Source: Scilla litardierei
Taxonomy: Eukaryota > Streptophyta > Magnoliopsida > Asparagales > Asparagaceae
Length of the DNA stretch: 64,000 bases
Direction: 5' to 3'
Assembly (NCBI GenBank): GCA_030789695.1
Contig: CM061142.1
Location: 44,625,375-44,689,374, forward strand
In this document: in pieces, positions 34,356-45,862 of the stretch
Numbering within the stretch: position 1 is the stretch's first letter
Layout of the letters: each line of letters begins with the position of its first letter
Notes under the pieces: model-generated
Told to the model about the DNA's origin: nothing
Seen by the model: the letters and a program-made list of their open reading frames with translations, nothing else
Databases searched by the model: none
Program-made: the position numbers and the translations under genes

Positions 34356-35898
34356 CTGTGGTGGCGAGTGTGTCGTCCGTCTGGGGCGTCTCGTCCAGGC
34401 ATCGCGTCCGCGGTAGTCCGTCTGAAATAGGGTCACAGCGACGGTGTTAGGCCGTGTTTTTCAATAAGTCCTATTAGGGTCTGTTTCTAGATTGGCGGGA
34501 CTACCCTATTCGTCAAAGTCACGTTTTGGCGTTTTGTTCAACCTAGATCGACTTCTACCCTATGTGCACAGAAAAGTTGTCCGATTATCGATCTTTCTAC
34601 GGTGAGCAGCGTTTTACAGATACTGAAAGTAAATTTAGTTCAAGTTGTCAAATTTTAGTTTAGGGTTTGATTTTGCTATGGTGTGGGTTTGCTATGAGTT
34701 CGGGGGACCAACCTCTTCGGTGTTTGACGCAGAATGGACGTAGAGTCTGAACGGCGACTGATCTGAATGGCACGGCTACGGAACGTCTTCTTGTGGTGTC
34801 TCGGCTACAGACTACGTAGCAAAACCGTTCCGGACAGCGAACGAAGGGTGCACACAACGGGCACGGTCAGACTTGCGAACGAAAGGCGTCGTCAAAGGCG
34901 CCCAACGGTTACGGAGGAAGCGGACAGCGGGGACAAGCTTGGTAACGGTCCGTAGGAGTCGTTAGCATTGTCGAGGGGCCGTGGAAACAGCGAGCAAGGA
35001 GATACCAAGGCCCCGGGACCAAAACAGCGAGCACGGCTGTGAAACGTCGACACGACGTCGCGGGGAGGTTGTGGAAAGATCGCAACAGTGATCACGGCTT
35101 GCACGCGGCTGTTGTTATGGAAGAAAAAGACCACACGGGCTTCCAGTGACGCAGAGGACCGACGGGAGGCGCTCTCCAGCGGAGGAGGCTACCGGCGCAG
35201 GCGGAGCAGCGATTTAAAGGGTGGCGGCGCTGGAAAAAGTGTAGCAGCAGTAGCGGCTGCTTTCTACTTGTGAAGAAGGTTGCTGGAGGCCATCTCCGGT
35301 GGCTTAGGCATTCCTCCGGTAATCCACGCGAGCTGGGTAGCGCTGGGGCTGGCGGGGAGCGGTAGACCGACGGCGGGGCCCTCTTAGCGATCAGCTGCGA
35401 CAAGGCAACGCAGCAGCGCGGCTGCTGTTCGTGCGGGGAAGCGGTTGTGCGAGGGGGTCTTCGGGCGGAGCTTCTGGCCGGAGGCGGGGTGGTTGCAGGC
35501 GGACGAGGCGATGTCAATGTGAGAAGCTGGTCGCGCCCCGGCGTGCACACGCAACCGGTGCTAACGACTCGTAGTCTTACCGCAAGTGCACGGTGTAGCG
35601 GCGAGCGGGTATCGAACACGAGGAGGGCAAATGACAGTGTCTTCTTCAATTCACCTGGCTATAAGAACAGTCGAGAAATGTTCGCAATAAAGCGGTCACA
35701 TTCATTCAATTGTATAAAGAAAATATCAAATTAATAAATGCCTAGGGGTAGGGAATCCCCGCTACAAACCGTATCTCGTCATTGTGATTCGTAGGTTTCA
35801 CAATTGCTAGACTTTGAAATTCAGGTGAACTAGTTGCAACTAAATGTAGTACCAAGCTCACGCTCTCACGCTATTGCCGGTCTATAGCAAAACTACGG

Positions 35899-36189
35899 TA
35901 GGGTCCAATCTCTTGCAAACCCTAACCTAGGCAAGTTAGCGTGAAGAACAACATCATCGTTCAATCGTATCTCGAGCCCACTCTCATACAAACTCGAGCT
36001 ACGACCTAGGTTGGGACAGTTCCTACCCGTCCAATCTCTTTCAAACGGATATTGGTATAGAATTGCAATCGAAAATCCTAGTTTCGGTCCAATCTCTTGC
36101 AAACCGATTCTAGAGAAATTCAATTGTAACCCAGTTCGAATTTCTAGGGCTTCCTATCGAGTTGGGATCCAATCTCTTGCAAATCCCAA
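35899..36189 (-). other. Constant-loop hairpin series in G LTR
   Basis: Four hairpins share the loop CCAATCTCTTGCAA (or TTTCAA) but have different perfect stems. They are TAGGGT/ACCCTA (35899-35924), CCGT/ACGG (36027-36048), TCGGT/ACCGA (36084-36107) and TTGGGAT/ATCCCAA (36162-36189). A fifth, CTCGAG/CTCGAG at 35971-35998, has a related loop. The series recurs in the other LTR from about 44333. It lies downstream of the TATA candidate and so would be in RNA. Confidence 0.8.
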
Positions 36190-36659
36190 TCGGTATGAAT
36201 CCCTAGCTATTCGTATTAAATCAATCCTAAACTAACCCTAATCAATTCTAGCAATAATTTCACCAATTCATCACAAATTAGAAATAGGGTTCGTAGGGTT
36301 CATCCCTACGCCCTAAGACGATAAAACTACTCACAATTCATAATGCAATTCAATGGAAATTCACAAATAAAATCGATAGAATTCATTGCAATATTCAATA
36401 TATCAATAAAATGAGGTTTTTGATTGAGAGAGAGACAAACCAATGAAGTTTCAATAGCATCCAACAAAATAACATTTTTGTCTCCATCCAAAAAGCTCAA
36501 TCTAATCTCCTAAAAAGTAATCTAAAAAAGGCTGCAATAAGTTCTGAAAAAGCTCTCTAAACTAGGTTAAAAACTGGGGTTAAATACCCCCAAAATCGCC
36601 CAAAACATTGTGACAAAATTGCCCCTGCGCAGCCTGAAAATCGCAATTTACGCTACAGG

Positions 36660-37040
36660 CAGCGCGACTCACTCGGCCGAGTGACAAATGTCATTCGGCC
36701 GAGTGACAAACCTTGACAAATTTTAGTAACTTCAGACTTTTGGGGGTCGGCTCCTCGGGAGTCACTCGGCCGAGTGACTTTCTTTGCTTCGGCTGAGGGG
36801 ACTTCTTCACTCGGCCAAGTCGGAACTTGGGAGCTGACTGACGAATTACAGTAAGTTTGGGATTTTTCTTGTCGTCGTCTTGATGCCACTCGGGCGAGTG
36901 TTGTCTCCATGGTTAGGTCGAGTGGGCTGGCGATGGTCGGCCGAGTGCACGCTGATACTCAGTCTGCTGCGTGTCTGATCTGGCCGGCCGAGCGGGCTGT
37001 CGATGGTCGGCCGAGTGACTCCTTCACTCGGTCGAGTGAC
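36660..37040 (-). promoter_or_regulatory. ACTCGGCCGAGT palindrome array in G left LTR
   Basis: ACTCGGCCGAGT or close variants (GTCGGCCGAG, ATTCGGCCGAGT, ACTCGGGCGAGT) occur about ten times. Many are followed by GAC. On the minus strand they lie just upstream of the TATA candidate. The same motif recurs in the other LTR and inside G. Confidence 0.75.
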
Positions 37041-37332
37041 ATGCTGAAAATTCCCAATCTTCGCATTTTTGCTCCCCCGTCGTCCTACGACGTTCTTTCT
37101 TCTTCCACTCCTCTCCAATAGAAAAGTTCCCCTCGAAAGAGTCACGGGTGACACTCCAGAGTGGGTGCATCTCAGAATCACTCCAAATCGCTCCAAATCT
37201 CCTTAAATTCGACAAAAACAAGAAATCGTGAAAAGCATCGCAATATTGTCGAATAATCGTAAAAAACACGATTCGAGCGATCAAAATGGCATGCAAACAT
37301 GCAGAAAAAAGGTGTAAAATATGGAGTGATCA

Positions 37333-38817
37333 AAATCCCCCAAGCTTACCTCTTACTCGTCCTCGAGGAAGATGAGTAGAAAGCGAACCCGGTGGATAGA
37401 GATAATAGAAACGATGGAAAAATGGAAAATGAAAAACGAAAAACAAAATAGAAAACGAAGAAGGAAGCTGCTAGATCATTTTTCTCAGGATGTGGGTTTT
37501 GCTTACTCATATAGCACGCATCGAATGTAAAACACATGTCAGAGACTTTTATCTCGATATCATAGTATAATGGTGCATTTGAAATAGAAAACCCAAGAAT
37601 ATCAATATAGCATGAAAACAGAATAATTCTAGAATTAGCATCGTCTGAAGCATCTAAAGCGGTATACAAAATCGTAGATCACACACTTTTCAATTGAATG
37701 CTTTCTATGAGGAGTATAAGAGATATCACACAATAGAGTAGTAAGAATAGAAAAGTGTGGTTTTCATGAAATGAATGCTAAGCGTAGATTTCTGGATTTC
37801 GTGAAACTTTTAGCAATCTCGCCGAGTATAAAATATTACTTAGCCTAGGTTGTCATGCACCGTCAAGTAGTCACTCTCTCACACATCATAGGATCCTCTC
37901 CCCCAAGCTTATCCATAAGCGTGGTGGCATAAGCAAAACAATATTTACATCCCCCGTTTCTTTTGAAGCTCCAAAAGTAAAAGAAATAAAAATAAAAGCG
38001 AAAAAGGGAAGAAAGAGAGAAAGGGTATGAGATGGGATCGTTTTCGAATTTCTTTTCTCTTTTCTTTTCCTTTTCTCAAATCTTTTTCTTTTTCTCTCTC
38101 TTTTTTCTTTTTTTTCTTTTTTTTCAAATGATATATATACACAAAAGATCCCAAAACAAAAGAGAAGGATATACAAGTATTTTTTGGGAAAATTGGAGCA
38201 TAGGATATAATGACGGGGGGAATGCCAATAATAGAATCGCTAAGGGGAGATTCACCAATGATTTTAAAATAGAGAAATAATGTTCAAGATATGTGGAGAA
38301 AGAAATAAATGTATTTCTAGGTTCACTCTATAGGACGTGCATGACAACTTCAGTAGGGTAATTTAATCTACTCAGTTTAATCTCAAAAAGCATACTAGTC
38401 CAGATATATCAATGCTAGCAAACATTCAATCAACCTGAAGTGAAGCGTACAAATCATGCAATAAGAAGTGATATGAGAAAAGAAAGCAGTACTCCAGATA
38501 TAAGCAATCAATGCGTGAATCTTGGTGTGTTCTCTACGATAGCATACATATGAATCATCAGACATCAGCTAATAATAGAATTCCATCCATTTTCATACGG
38601 AAAAAGAAGTGGGTTACTATTTCCAAATGCAAAGCAGAACATAGCATATGATATCAGAAACAAAAGTTATGACATGACAAAATTAGCATGCATATAGAGA
38701 AAAAGCTAACACCACGTCATCGTCATCACAGAAAAATCATCTCTAGCAAAAGATGAAAGAAATAAGGATAAAGGAAAACGGAACTATTTACAATGCAGCA
38801 CACAAAGGACCGTGCAA
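37333..38817 (-). other. G non-coding 3' region and polypurine tract
   Basis: AAGCTTGGGGGATTT on the minus strand (37347-37333) abuts the LTR and is the polypurine tract. GAGGAC occurs just beside it (near 37359-37364) with only a short stem. A long CT/GA-rich tract lies at about 38035-38128. I see no gene between the third ORF and the tract. Confidence 0.75.
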
Positions 38818-39840
38818 CTACACCCAGTGCCGCTGGCCATGAGGACGAAGCATCTTCATCCGGGCCATAACGTCTATCGATAGTGCAGTGGGGCCCGGGG
38901 CTCGTCGAAGGTCAGCGGGTAGGTCCACGCCGGTCATCAGGGCTAGCAGAGTAATTAGACCGCCGCAGCAAATAGGTGAGCGAGCGCCCACCGAAATGAT
39001 GATGCAGTTTAAGAACCAGCTAGCAATATCAATCTCAACGACGGGGACCAGGTCGTCGCTACCCATATCCAGAACTCTGGGGCGAGTCATCGCGTAGAGC
39101 ATGTAGAGCTCAGGCGTAGACATCGTCCCAGGCTCGTACCTCGCTAGGAAGGTGGTCGCCATAAGGCACTGTGCCATGCAGAGGCAGGGGTGCAGGATGG
39201 CTGAGGCCTTGGCCCTACTAGGGTCAAAGCCATGGTGGGAGCCCGTGATACGTGTCCAGAATGTGGAAGTGTCAAACGACGGCGGTGGGATGTGAGTGGG
39301 TGCGTAGGCTCAGTCGGGGACGAGGACATCGGGCCACTGGAAGAACGCACGAAGCATGGCGAGAGTGACCTCGCACTCTCGATCCATCAGGCGGAATGTG
39401 CATCCTCCAGGTGTCCGGGCTATCGAGCTAAGAACCTCAAGTGTCGGACGGACGTAGGTGTCCGCCGACACAGACAAGAAGTCATGCCAACCCACGTTGT
39501 CGTACAACGTGAGCATCCCCTCTAGTACACCTAGGCGATCAAGGTCTGCTAAATGTGCGAACCTAGAGGGCACTATCGAGCGCTGGGCGATACGCTCAAA
39601 TCAGACGCGCTGTGCGTCGTCTCTGAACGTGATCCCCAGCGGCCTGACAACGGGAGTCGGTGGTGGGACATGATCGACTGGGATAGGCTGTGTGTGGATG
39701 GAATCGGCGGGAAGTGGCTGTGTGGGTGGAGGTGGACTAGGTGGAGGGGAGTCCTCCCTACCATGAGAGGGACCGGCATCATCGGTCCTCTTCCGCTTGG
39801 AAGAGGCTCCCCGCGTGCGTGGCCTAGTACGGGGCGGCAT
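38818..39840 (-). pseudogene. G third ORF, Athila ORF1-like
   Basis: From ATG 39840 one frame runs about 340 codons to a TAG at 38818, broken by TGA at 39603-39601 and at 39312-39310. The N-terminus is basic and Pro-rich (MPPRTRPRT, SSKRKR). The middle resembles the Athila ORF1 family (RFAHLADLDRLGVLEGM, FLSVSADTYVRPTLEVLSS, GGCTFRLMDRECEVTLAML). The C-terminus is more hydrophobic. Both TGA codons could come from CGA by loss of a methylated C. Function is unknown. It lies downstream of an array plus TATA box, so it may have its own promoter. Confidence 0.7.
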
Positions 39841-40376
39841 GCGTGCCGCGAGTGCTCACCCAACAAAAATATAATGCGACGTGCTCAATAAAAGGAACGA
39901 GTGTACCTGAACACGTCGCGAGAGCAAATCAGCAAGTGCGTGTGAAGAGTGCCGCCTCCGTGGAGCTGAAAACGTGTCCTGAAGCTCCCCAAAGCTCCCC
40001 CAAGATAGCCTGCAAATCAAACGACGATATCAGCGGATAATATTCAAAATACATGGGGGAGATGGGGTATAATAGATAGATAAACAAATTAATTTGATTT
40101 TTGGGCTCAACGGGCGTACGGATCGTCAAAAATAGGAGAAAATGGAGCTAAGGGGCAAAATCGGGGTTGCAGGCGGTCAGCCGGCAGCGAGGGCACTCGC
40201 CGGAGGTCGGGGCGTCGGCGGTCGGTGTTCGCTGGTGATGGTCGGACGAGTGGGGCCGGCGACGAGGTGATTCGGGTGAGGGGGGTGCGGTCGCGGGCGA
40301 GGGGAGATGAACAGGCGAGGCTCGGGCGGAAATTTGGGAATTAGGCGTTTCGAAAATCGCGCCGAGCCCGCAACGA

Positions 40377-40735
40377 TATATATATGGGTAGTTACGACTC
40401 GGTCGAGTGACTATGTTGCTCGGCCGAGTGACGTAACGTTAAAAAAATTTAAATTTCTCCCCGCCACTTATGACTCGGCCGAGTGGCTTCTGTTCACTCG
40501 GCCGAAGGGAGAAAACTCCTTCGGCCGAGTGGCACAAGCTACTCGGCAATTCTCACCCTAGGAGGGTATCCGTTTCCCTTGGTCGAGTGACTAAACGTAC
40601 TCGGCCGAGTGGTAGTTAATACGAAATGCAAAAAAAAGACAGAGAGTTGGTTCCGCACACTTCCCTGGTTGGTGCCCCACTCGGCCGAATGGGTTCCTTT
40701 GCTCGGCTGAGTCGCATATGATACTCGGCCGAGTG
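40377..40735 (-). promoter_or_regulatory. Internal CTCGGCCGAG array and TATA box before the third ORF of G
   Basis: CTCGGCCGAGT and close variants occur about eight times (40400-40735). On the minus strand they are followed by CATATATATATC (40387-40376), a TATA candidate. Between this and ATG 39840 lies a leader of about 530 bases. The motif is the one in the LTRs of G. Confidence 0.7.
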
Positions 40736-41000
40736 ACGTGCTGTTTTCTGCTTCGGGGCTCCGTTTTTGCTCTACTCTCTGTTTTTCTTCCTCTAGTTGG
40801 TTTCTTCCTCCTCCCAAGGCCTGAGCGCATTCCTGGAGCGCTCTTCCTTGCCTCTATCTTCCTCCATATGAGAGATCTCCTTTTCTCCTCTCCTGTCATA
40901 GAAATTAAGGCCCGTTGTCACGATTTTTATGGGCAAAAGACTCTAAAAACTAAAAAAATTCTAAACCAAAAATGAAAATCAAAATAATGCAAAAACCATC

Positions 41001-41033
41001 GGGTTGCCTCCAAACAAGCGCTTGTTTAAGGTC
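41001..41033 (-). other. Conserved motif after protease in G
   Basis: GACCTTAAACAAGCGCTTG on the minus strand, followed by a TTTGGAGGCAACCC end, lies 28 bases after the pro stop. The first 19 bases are identical in F at 62837. ACAAGCGCTTGT within it is a 12-bp palindrome. I recall similar blocks in other plant elements; its role is unknown. Confidence 0.65.
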
Positions 41034-41060
41034 TTGAGCTCGACCCCCTTGGATTTTCAA

Positions 41061-42278
41061 TTAACGCGTGACGTTGGGTGCATATGAGATGCACCCGTCG
41101 AACTTGCCGGGAAGACCGCTCGGATTTGGATCGTGGTGGTGCGTGGCCTTCCTCAGCGCCCCTTCATCACGAGAAATGTTGGGGGATGGCTCCCCTAAGC
41201 TTGAGCTTGTTCCGGTCCTTGACTTCGCCGGTGACACCGATCTTCGAATCGGTGGAGCTTTTTTCGGATTCTTCAATGTCAAGAGCTTGCAAAGCTCCCG
41301 TATTCTTGCGACATCAGCGTCGCCATCATCATTTGCCGTGGAGCTATTGGGAGAGTCCTCCATCTTCTCTTCTTCGACCAAACCTTGGCCTTCTTCGAAG
41401 CCGTCATCGTGGAGTGTACCGATGGAGTAGGGGATAGCCTCTTCTATAACCTCGTCAAGGATGTCCAAGTAATCTAGCTCCTCATGATACGGCATATGCT
41501 TCATAGCCTTTGGTATATGGAGCTCGACTTCAATGTTGCCGACATTCAAGGTAAGAGTCCCTTCCTGCACATCGACGATTACACCGGCGGTGGCGAGGAA
41601 TAGGCGTCCAAGTATGAGCGATGTGTCACCCTCCTCCTTGATGTCCATGATCACAAAATCACAAGGCAAGCATATGCCTCCCGGAACTTGGAGTGGGATA
41701 TTCTCCGCGATCCCAACCGGCCTTGTAATCCGACCATACACGAGTTGAATCCTCATGTCGGTTGGCTTTAAATCCGTGCAGGTATTCAACTTCCGAAACA
41801 AGGTGAGAGGCATGAGGCTCACACTAGCGCCCAAATCAACCAATGCTTTTTGTAAGGGGACGTCTCCGAGTGTGCAAGGAATACGGAAACTCCCGAGATC
41901 TTTAAATTTGGCGGGCTCCTTTTCCTTCCTAGTGAACCAAGTTCCTTGTTCCGCGAGCATGATCTTCTCCTTCCTTTTCCTTCCCGTAATCAAGTCCTTT
42001 AAGAACTTCGCGTAGGACTGTATTTCCACTATGGCATCAAGGAAAGGGATATTGAGGCTCACCCCTCTCAAGTATTCGAGGAACTTGGCTAGCCTCTTCT
42101 CGATCTTGGCTCTAGCTAGCCGTTGAGGGAAAGGCACCGGTGGCATGAATCGGCGCTCATCAATAGGTTCCTCCACTTTAGATTTTGCTCCTTCTTGCGG
42201 CTCCTTCTCTTTTTCCACCTCAATCACTGGCTCGCTCTCTTCTAGAATCTCCACCACGGGTTTCTTGATTTGAGTCAT
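41061..42278 (-). CDS. pro: G protease-containing protein
   Basis: An open frame of 405 codons overlaps the end of gag by four bases (ATGA). After an acidic linker, VPFPQRLARAKIEKRLAKFLE and NIPFLDAIVEIQSYAKFLKDL are typical Athila/Tat sequences. The aspartic protease domain follows with VDLGASVSLMP near residue 155 and the flap region DIKEEGDTSLILGR near residue 215. It cuts Gag and itself in the particle. No RT follows. The four-base overlap may be natural or the result of a one-base shift. Confidence 0.82.
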   Translation of the reverse strand: MTQIKKPVVEILEESEPVIEVEKEKEPQEGAKSKVEEPIDERRFMPPVPFPQRLARAKIEKRLAKFLEYLRGVSLNIPFLDAIVEIQSYAKFLKDLITGRKRKEKIMLAEQGTWFTRKEKEPAKFKDLGSFRIPCTLGDVPLQKALVDLGASVSLMPLTLFRKLNTCTDLKPTDMRIQLVYGRITRPVGIAENIPLQVPGGICLPCDFVIMDIKEEGDTSLILGRLFLATAGVIVDVQEGTLTLNVGNIEVELHIPKAMKHMPYHEELDYLDILDEVIEEAIPYSIGTLHDDGFEEGQGLVEEEKMEDSPNSSTANDDGDADVARIRELCKLLTLKNPKKAPPIRRSVSPAKSRTGTSSSLGEPSPNISRDEGALRKATHHHDPNPSGLPGKFDGCISYAPNVTR

Positions 42279-43759
42279 GGGGGAGTGGTATCCTTCCCAC
42301 CCCTTGTCGTAACCGAAACAACTGCGTTGATATAGCCGGCGTTGCCCCGTGGATTTGGCTCGGGTTGAGCCGGCAATTGTTGGTTGTTTCTGTTGAGCAA
42401 CGTAAGTTGCTCCCCAATTTGAGCGATGACGGTGGTGAGAGAATCTTGTCCCGCCTTCAACGTGGCGTTAATCCTTCTCTGCTCCGCCAGAAACTCCTCC
42501 ACCTTAGCTTCAAAATCCGAACGTGGTTGAGCTTGCGGATGGTTGGGGTTTCTCCAACCTTGATTATACCCGGGTGGCCTATAAGGTCCCACTTGTTGCC
42601 TTTGTGGGAAGTTTTGTTGTGTTGGCCCCCTTGGTTGATAATTCTGTTGTGGTGGTGGAGCCCGAGCTTGAGGAGGTTGTTGAGGCGGGGGGTTCAAGGC
42701 ACCATCATTATTAGCATAAGAAAAACCCGGATGGTTTCTAGCGCCCGGGTTGGCCCAATATCCGGAATTCCCCGCAACATAATGAATTTTCTCCAAAGCT
42801 CCTTCTCCATGCTCTCCTCCTACATACATGGCTTGGGATTGGTCTTGCCAATCACTCATATGGTTTGTCGGTGCGGATGTAGTAGGGGCTCCTTGCGGCT
42901 CGGTAATGTATTTCTCCAACCTCTCCACTACCTTGTGGAGAGAGTCAAATTTGCTAGCAAGCTCCGCCACGGCCTTGGCCTCATAAATACTCGTGGGCTT
43001 CAAGGAGGATGAAGAATGTCCTTTCTCGTCGCCCCACTGTTGGTTGTTGGAGGCCATCTCCTCTAGCAAGGCCGTAGCTTCATCGGGGGTCTTTGACAAA
43101 ATGGCTCCGTTGGCGGTAGCATCAATACTCTGTTTTGTGCCCGGTTGGAGTCCATTGTAGAAACTGTGGACAAGCTCCCAATCCTCTATGCTGTGATGGG
43201 GGCATTGATGTTGCAAGTCCTTGAAGCGCTCCCACGCCTCATAGAGAATCTCCTGCGGTCCTTGCTTGAAGGACATGAGAGCACTTCTTATCTTCACCTT
43301 CTTGGATGGCGGGTAAAATTTGTCGACGAAGGCACTCGCCAATTCATCCCAAGTGGTGAAGAGTCCTTTAGATTGTGTCCTCAACCAATATAAGTCCTTG
43401 TCCTTGAGTGTGAAGGGAAAGAGGCGCAGTCTGATAGCATCTATGGAGATGCCCGACATTTGGAAGGTGTCACATTTTGATAAGAAGAGCTGGATGTGGT
43501 AATGAGGGTTCTCATGGGAATTCCCATGAAAAGGGTCTTGCTGCATCAGAACTACCAATCCGGTCTTCAATTCAAAATTTTTGTCGGCCGCCAACTCCGG
43601 CATAGCTATGGACGAGGTCGTGGAGGAAGTCTTAGGCTGAAGCCTATCTCTAATGGAAATGATCCTCGCCATTCGCTCCGCCAATTCTTCGGGTGTCTCA
43701 AGATGGGTCATAAAATTTCCTTCCGTATCGAGTCTCCTCTCCGCTCTGATCCTCCTCAA
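42275..43759 (-). CDS. gag: G gag (Athila/Tat type)
   Basis: An open frame of 494 codons includes the Retrotrans_gag domain (SKCDTFQMSGISIDAIRLRL, FTLKDKDLYWLRT, FVDKFYPPSKK, HSFYNGLQPGTK). Gln/Pro-rich repeats follow, and a coiled-coil-like region near residue 430. No zinc knuckle is seen, as is usual for this group. The first usable codon at 43759 is TTG, and the frame is open upstream to about 43845 without an ATG. The true start may lie in a spliced leader (a TTGCAAG acceptor-like site is near 43826) or may be lost. Confidence 0.82.
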   Translation of the reverse strand: MRRIRAERRLDTEGNFMTHLETPEELAERMARIISIRDRLQPKTSSTTSSIAMPELAADKNFELKTGLVVLMQQDPFHGNSHENPHYHIQLFLSKCDTFQMSGISIDAIRLRLFPFTLKDKDLYWLRTQSKGLFTTWDELASAFVDKFYPPSKKVKIRSALMSFKQGPQEILYEAWERFKDLQHQCPHHSIEDWELVHSFYNGLQPGTKQSIDATANGAILSKTPDEATALLEEMASNNQQWGDEKGHSSSSLKPTSIYEAKAVAELASKFDSLHKVVERLEKYITEPQGAPTTSAPTNHMSDWQDQSQAMYVGGEHGEGALEKIHYVAGNSGYWANPGARNHPGFSYANNDGALNPPPQQPPQARAPPPQQNYQPRGPTQQNFPQRQQVGPYRPPGYNQGWRNPNHPQAQPRSDFEAKVEEFLAEQRRINATLKAGQDSLTTVIAQIGEQLTLLNRNNQQLPAQPEPNPRGNAGYINAVVSVTTRGGKDTTPP

Positions 43760-43940
43760 TGTATGTTCGATCTCCGGATCGTATAGTATTTCTTCGGGGT
43801 CCGCTGTGGATCTCGTGTACTTGCAAGGGAAAACAGAGTTTCAAAGAAATAGTTAGCACAAAGGAAGGGTAAAATAAAAATAGATATAACAAAACAAAAA
43901 GAAATATAGCTAGGTAGGTAGAATCATACACTATCGCCTC

Positions 43941-43956
43941 CTCGGCAACGGCGCCA
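43941..43956 (-). other. Primer binding site of G, tRNA-Asp type
   Basis: TGGCGCCGTTGCCGAG on the minus strand, six bases after the LTR end. It is complementary to the 3' end of plant Asp tRNA. Confidence 0.88.
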
Positions 43957-43962
43957 AAAACT

Positions 43963-45770
43963 TGGTCGCACCCCGGCGTGCACACGCAACCGGGGCTAAT
44001 GACTCGTAGTCTTACCGCAAGCGCATGGTGTAGCGGCGAGCGAGTATCGAACACGAGGAGGGCAAATGACAGTGTCTTCTTCAATTCAACTGGCTATAAG
44101 AACAGTCGAGAAATGTTCGTAATAAAGCGGTCACAGTCGTTCAATTGTATAAAGGAAATATCAAATTAATAAAAACTAGGGGTAGGGAATCCCCGCTACA
44201 AATCGTATCTCGTCATTGTGATTCGTATGTTTCACAATTGCTAGACTTTGAAATTCAGGTGAACTAGTTGCAACTAAATGTAGAAGCAAGCTCACGCTCT
44301 CGCGCTATTACCGGTCTATAGCAAACCTATGGTAGGGTCTAATCTCTTGCAAACCCTAACCTAGGCAAGCTAGCGTGAAGAACAACATCATCGTTCAATC
44401 GTATCTCGAGCCCACTCTCGTGTAAACTCGAGCTACGACCTAGGTTGGGACAGTTCCTACCCGTCCAATCTCTTTCAAACGGATATTGGTATAGAATTGC
44501 AATCGAAAATCCTAGTTTTGGTCCAATCTCTTGCAAACCGATTCCATAGAAATCCAATTGTAACCCAGTTCGAATTTCTAGGGCTTCCTATCGAGTTGGG
44601 ATCCAATCTCTTGCAAATCCCAATCGGTATGAATCCCTAGCTATTCGTATTAAATCAATCCCAAACTAACCATAATCAATTCTAGCAATAATTTCACCAA
44701 TTCATCACAAATTAGAAATATGGTTCGTAGGGTTCATCCCTACGCCCTAAGACAATAAAACTACTCACAATTCATAATGCAATTCAATGGAAATTCACAA
44801 ATAAAATCAATAGAATTCATTGCAATATTCAATATATCAATAAAAATGAGGTTTTTGATTGAGAGAGAGACAAACCAATGAAGTTTCAATAGCATCCAAC
44901 AAAATAACACTTTTGTCTCCCTCCAAAAAGCTCAATCTAATCTCCTAAAAAGTAATCTAAAAAAGGCTGCAAAAAGTTCTGAAAAAGCTCTCTAAACTAG
45001 GTTAAAAACTGGGGTTAAATACCCCCCAAAATTGCCCAAAAAACTGTGACAAAATTGCCCCCTGCGCAGCCTGAAAATCGCAATTTACGCTACAGGCAGC
45101 GTGGCTCACTCGGCCGAGTAACAAATGTCATTCGGCCGAGTGACAAACCTTGACAAATTCCAGTAACTTCGGACTTTTGGGGGTCGGCTCCTCGGGAGTC
45201 ACTCGGCCGAGTGACTTTCTTTGCTTCGGCCGAGGGGACTTCTTCACTCGGCCGAGTCGGAACTCGGGAGCTGACTGACGGATTACAGTAAGTCTGGGAT
45301 TTTTCTTGTCGTCGTCTTGATGTCACTCAGGCGAGTGGTGTCTCCGTGGTTTGGCCGAGTGGGCTGGCGATGGTCGGTCGAGTGCACGCTGATACTCAGT
45401 CTGCTGCGTGTCCGATCTGGCCGGCCGAGCGGGCTGTCGATGGTTGGCCGAGTGACTCCTTCACTCGGCCGAGTGACATGCTGAAAATGCCCAATCTTTG
45501 CATTTTTGCTCCCCCGTCGCTCCTACGATGTTCTTTCTTCTTCCACTCCTCTCCAATAGCAAAGTTCCCCTCGAAAGAGTCACAGGTGACACTCCGGAGT
45601 GGGTGCATCTCAGAATCACTCCAAATCGCTCCAAATCTCCTGAAATTCGACAAAAACAAGAAATCGTGAAAAGCATCGCAATATTGTCGAATAATCGTAA
45701 AAAATGTGATTCGAGCGATCAAAATGGCATGCAAACATACAGAAAAAAGGTGTTAAATATGGAGTGATCA
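43963..45770 (-). repeat. G LTR, right copy (5' LTR)
   Basis: It is 1808 bp and matches 35528-37332 with scattered base changes. It holds the palindrome array (45100-45480), TATA candidate (45022-45012) and the constant-loop hairpins (44333-44630). The first hairpin here has lost a C (CTAATC). Confidence 0.93.
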
Positions 45771-45834
45771 GAAGCCCCGGCGGACTGGAGTTGTGATGCG
45801 AGAGGGCGAAAGTGATGCGAGAGGGAGACATCAC

Positions 45835-45862
45835 GGGGGGGGGGGGGGGGGGGGGGGGGGGG
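45835..45862. repeat. Run of 28 G
   Basis: An uninterrupted G homopolymer within LTR B. It could fold into G-quadruplex DNA, or its length could be a sequencing artefact. LTR A has only short G runs at the matching place. Confidence 0.85.

Larger units (their letters stand above)
35528..37332 (-). repeat. G LTR, left copy (3' LTR of the element)
   Basis: The LTR is 1805 bp. It has an ACTCGGCCGAGT array (36660-37040), a TATA candidate (GGTATTTAACC, minus strand, near 36586-36576) and a leader with four hairpins of constant loop CCAATCTCTTKCAA at 35899-36189. The first part of this LTR resembles the other at 43963. I see no gene. Confidence 0.92.
35528..45770 (-). mobile_element. G: Athila/Tat-like element with gag, pro and a third ORF, no RT or integrase
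   Basis: LTRs 35528-37332 and 43963-45770 begin TGGTCGC and end GTGATCA on the plus strand; GAAGC is duplicated at 35523-35527 and 45771-45775. On the minus strand come Asp primer site, gag, protease, a conserved motif, a CTCGGCCGAG array with TATA box, a third ORF, non-coding sequence and a polypurine tract. RT, RNase H and integrase are absent, with no gap to hold them. Element F has the same order, so this is a family layout rather than one deletion. Confidence 0.9.

Noticed and set aside
39310..39603. TGA codons in the G third ORF as recoded or selenocysteine
   Set aside because: Decay of CGA by cytosine loss explains both; there is no sign of a recoding element.
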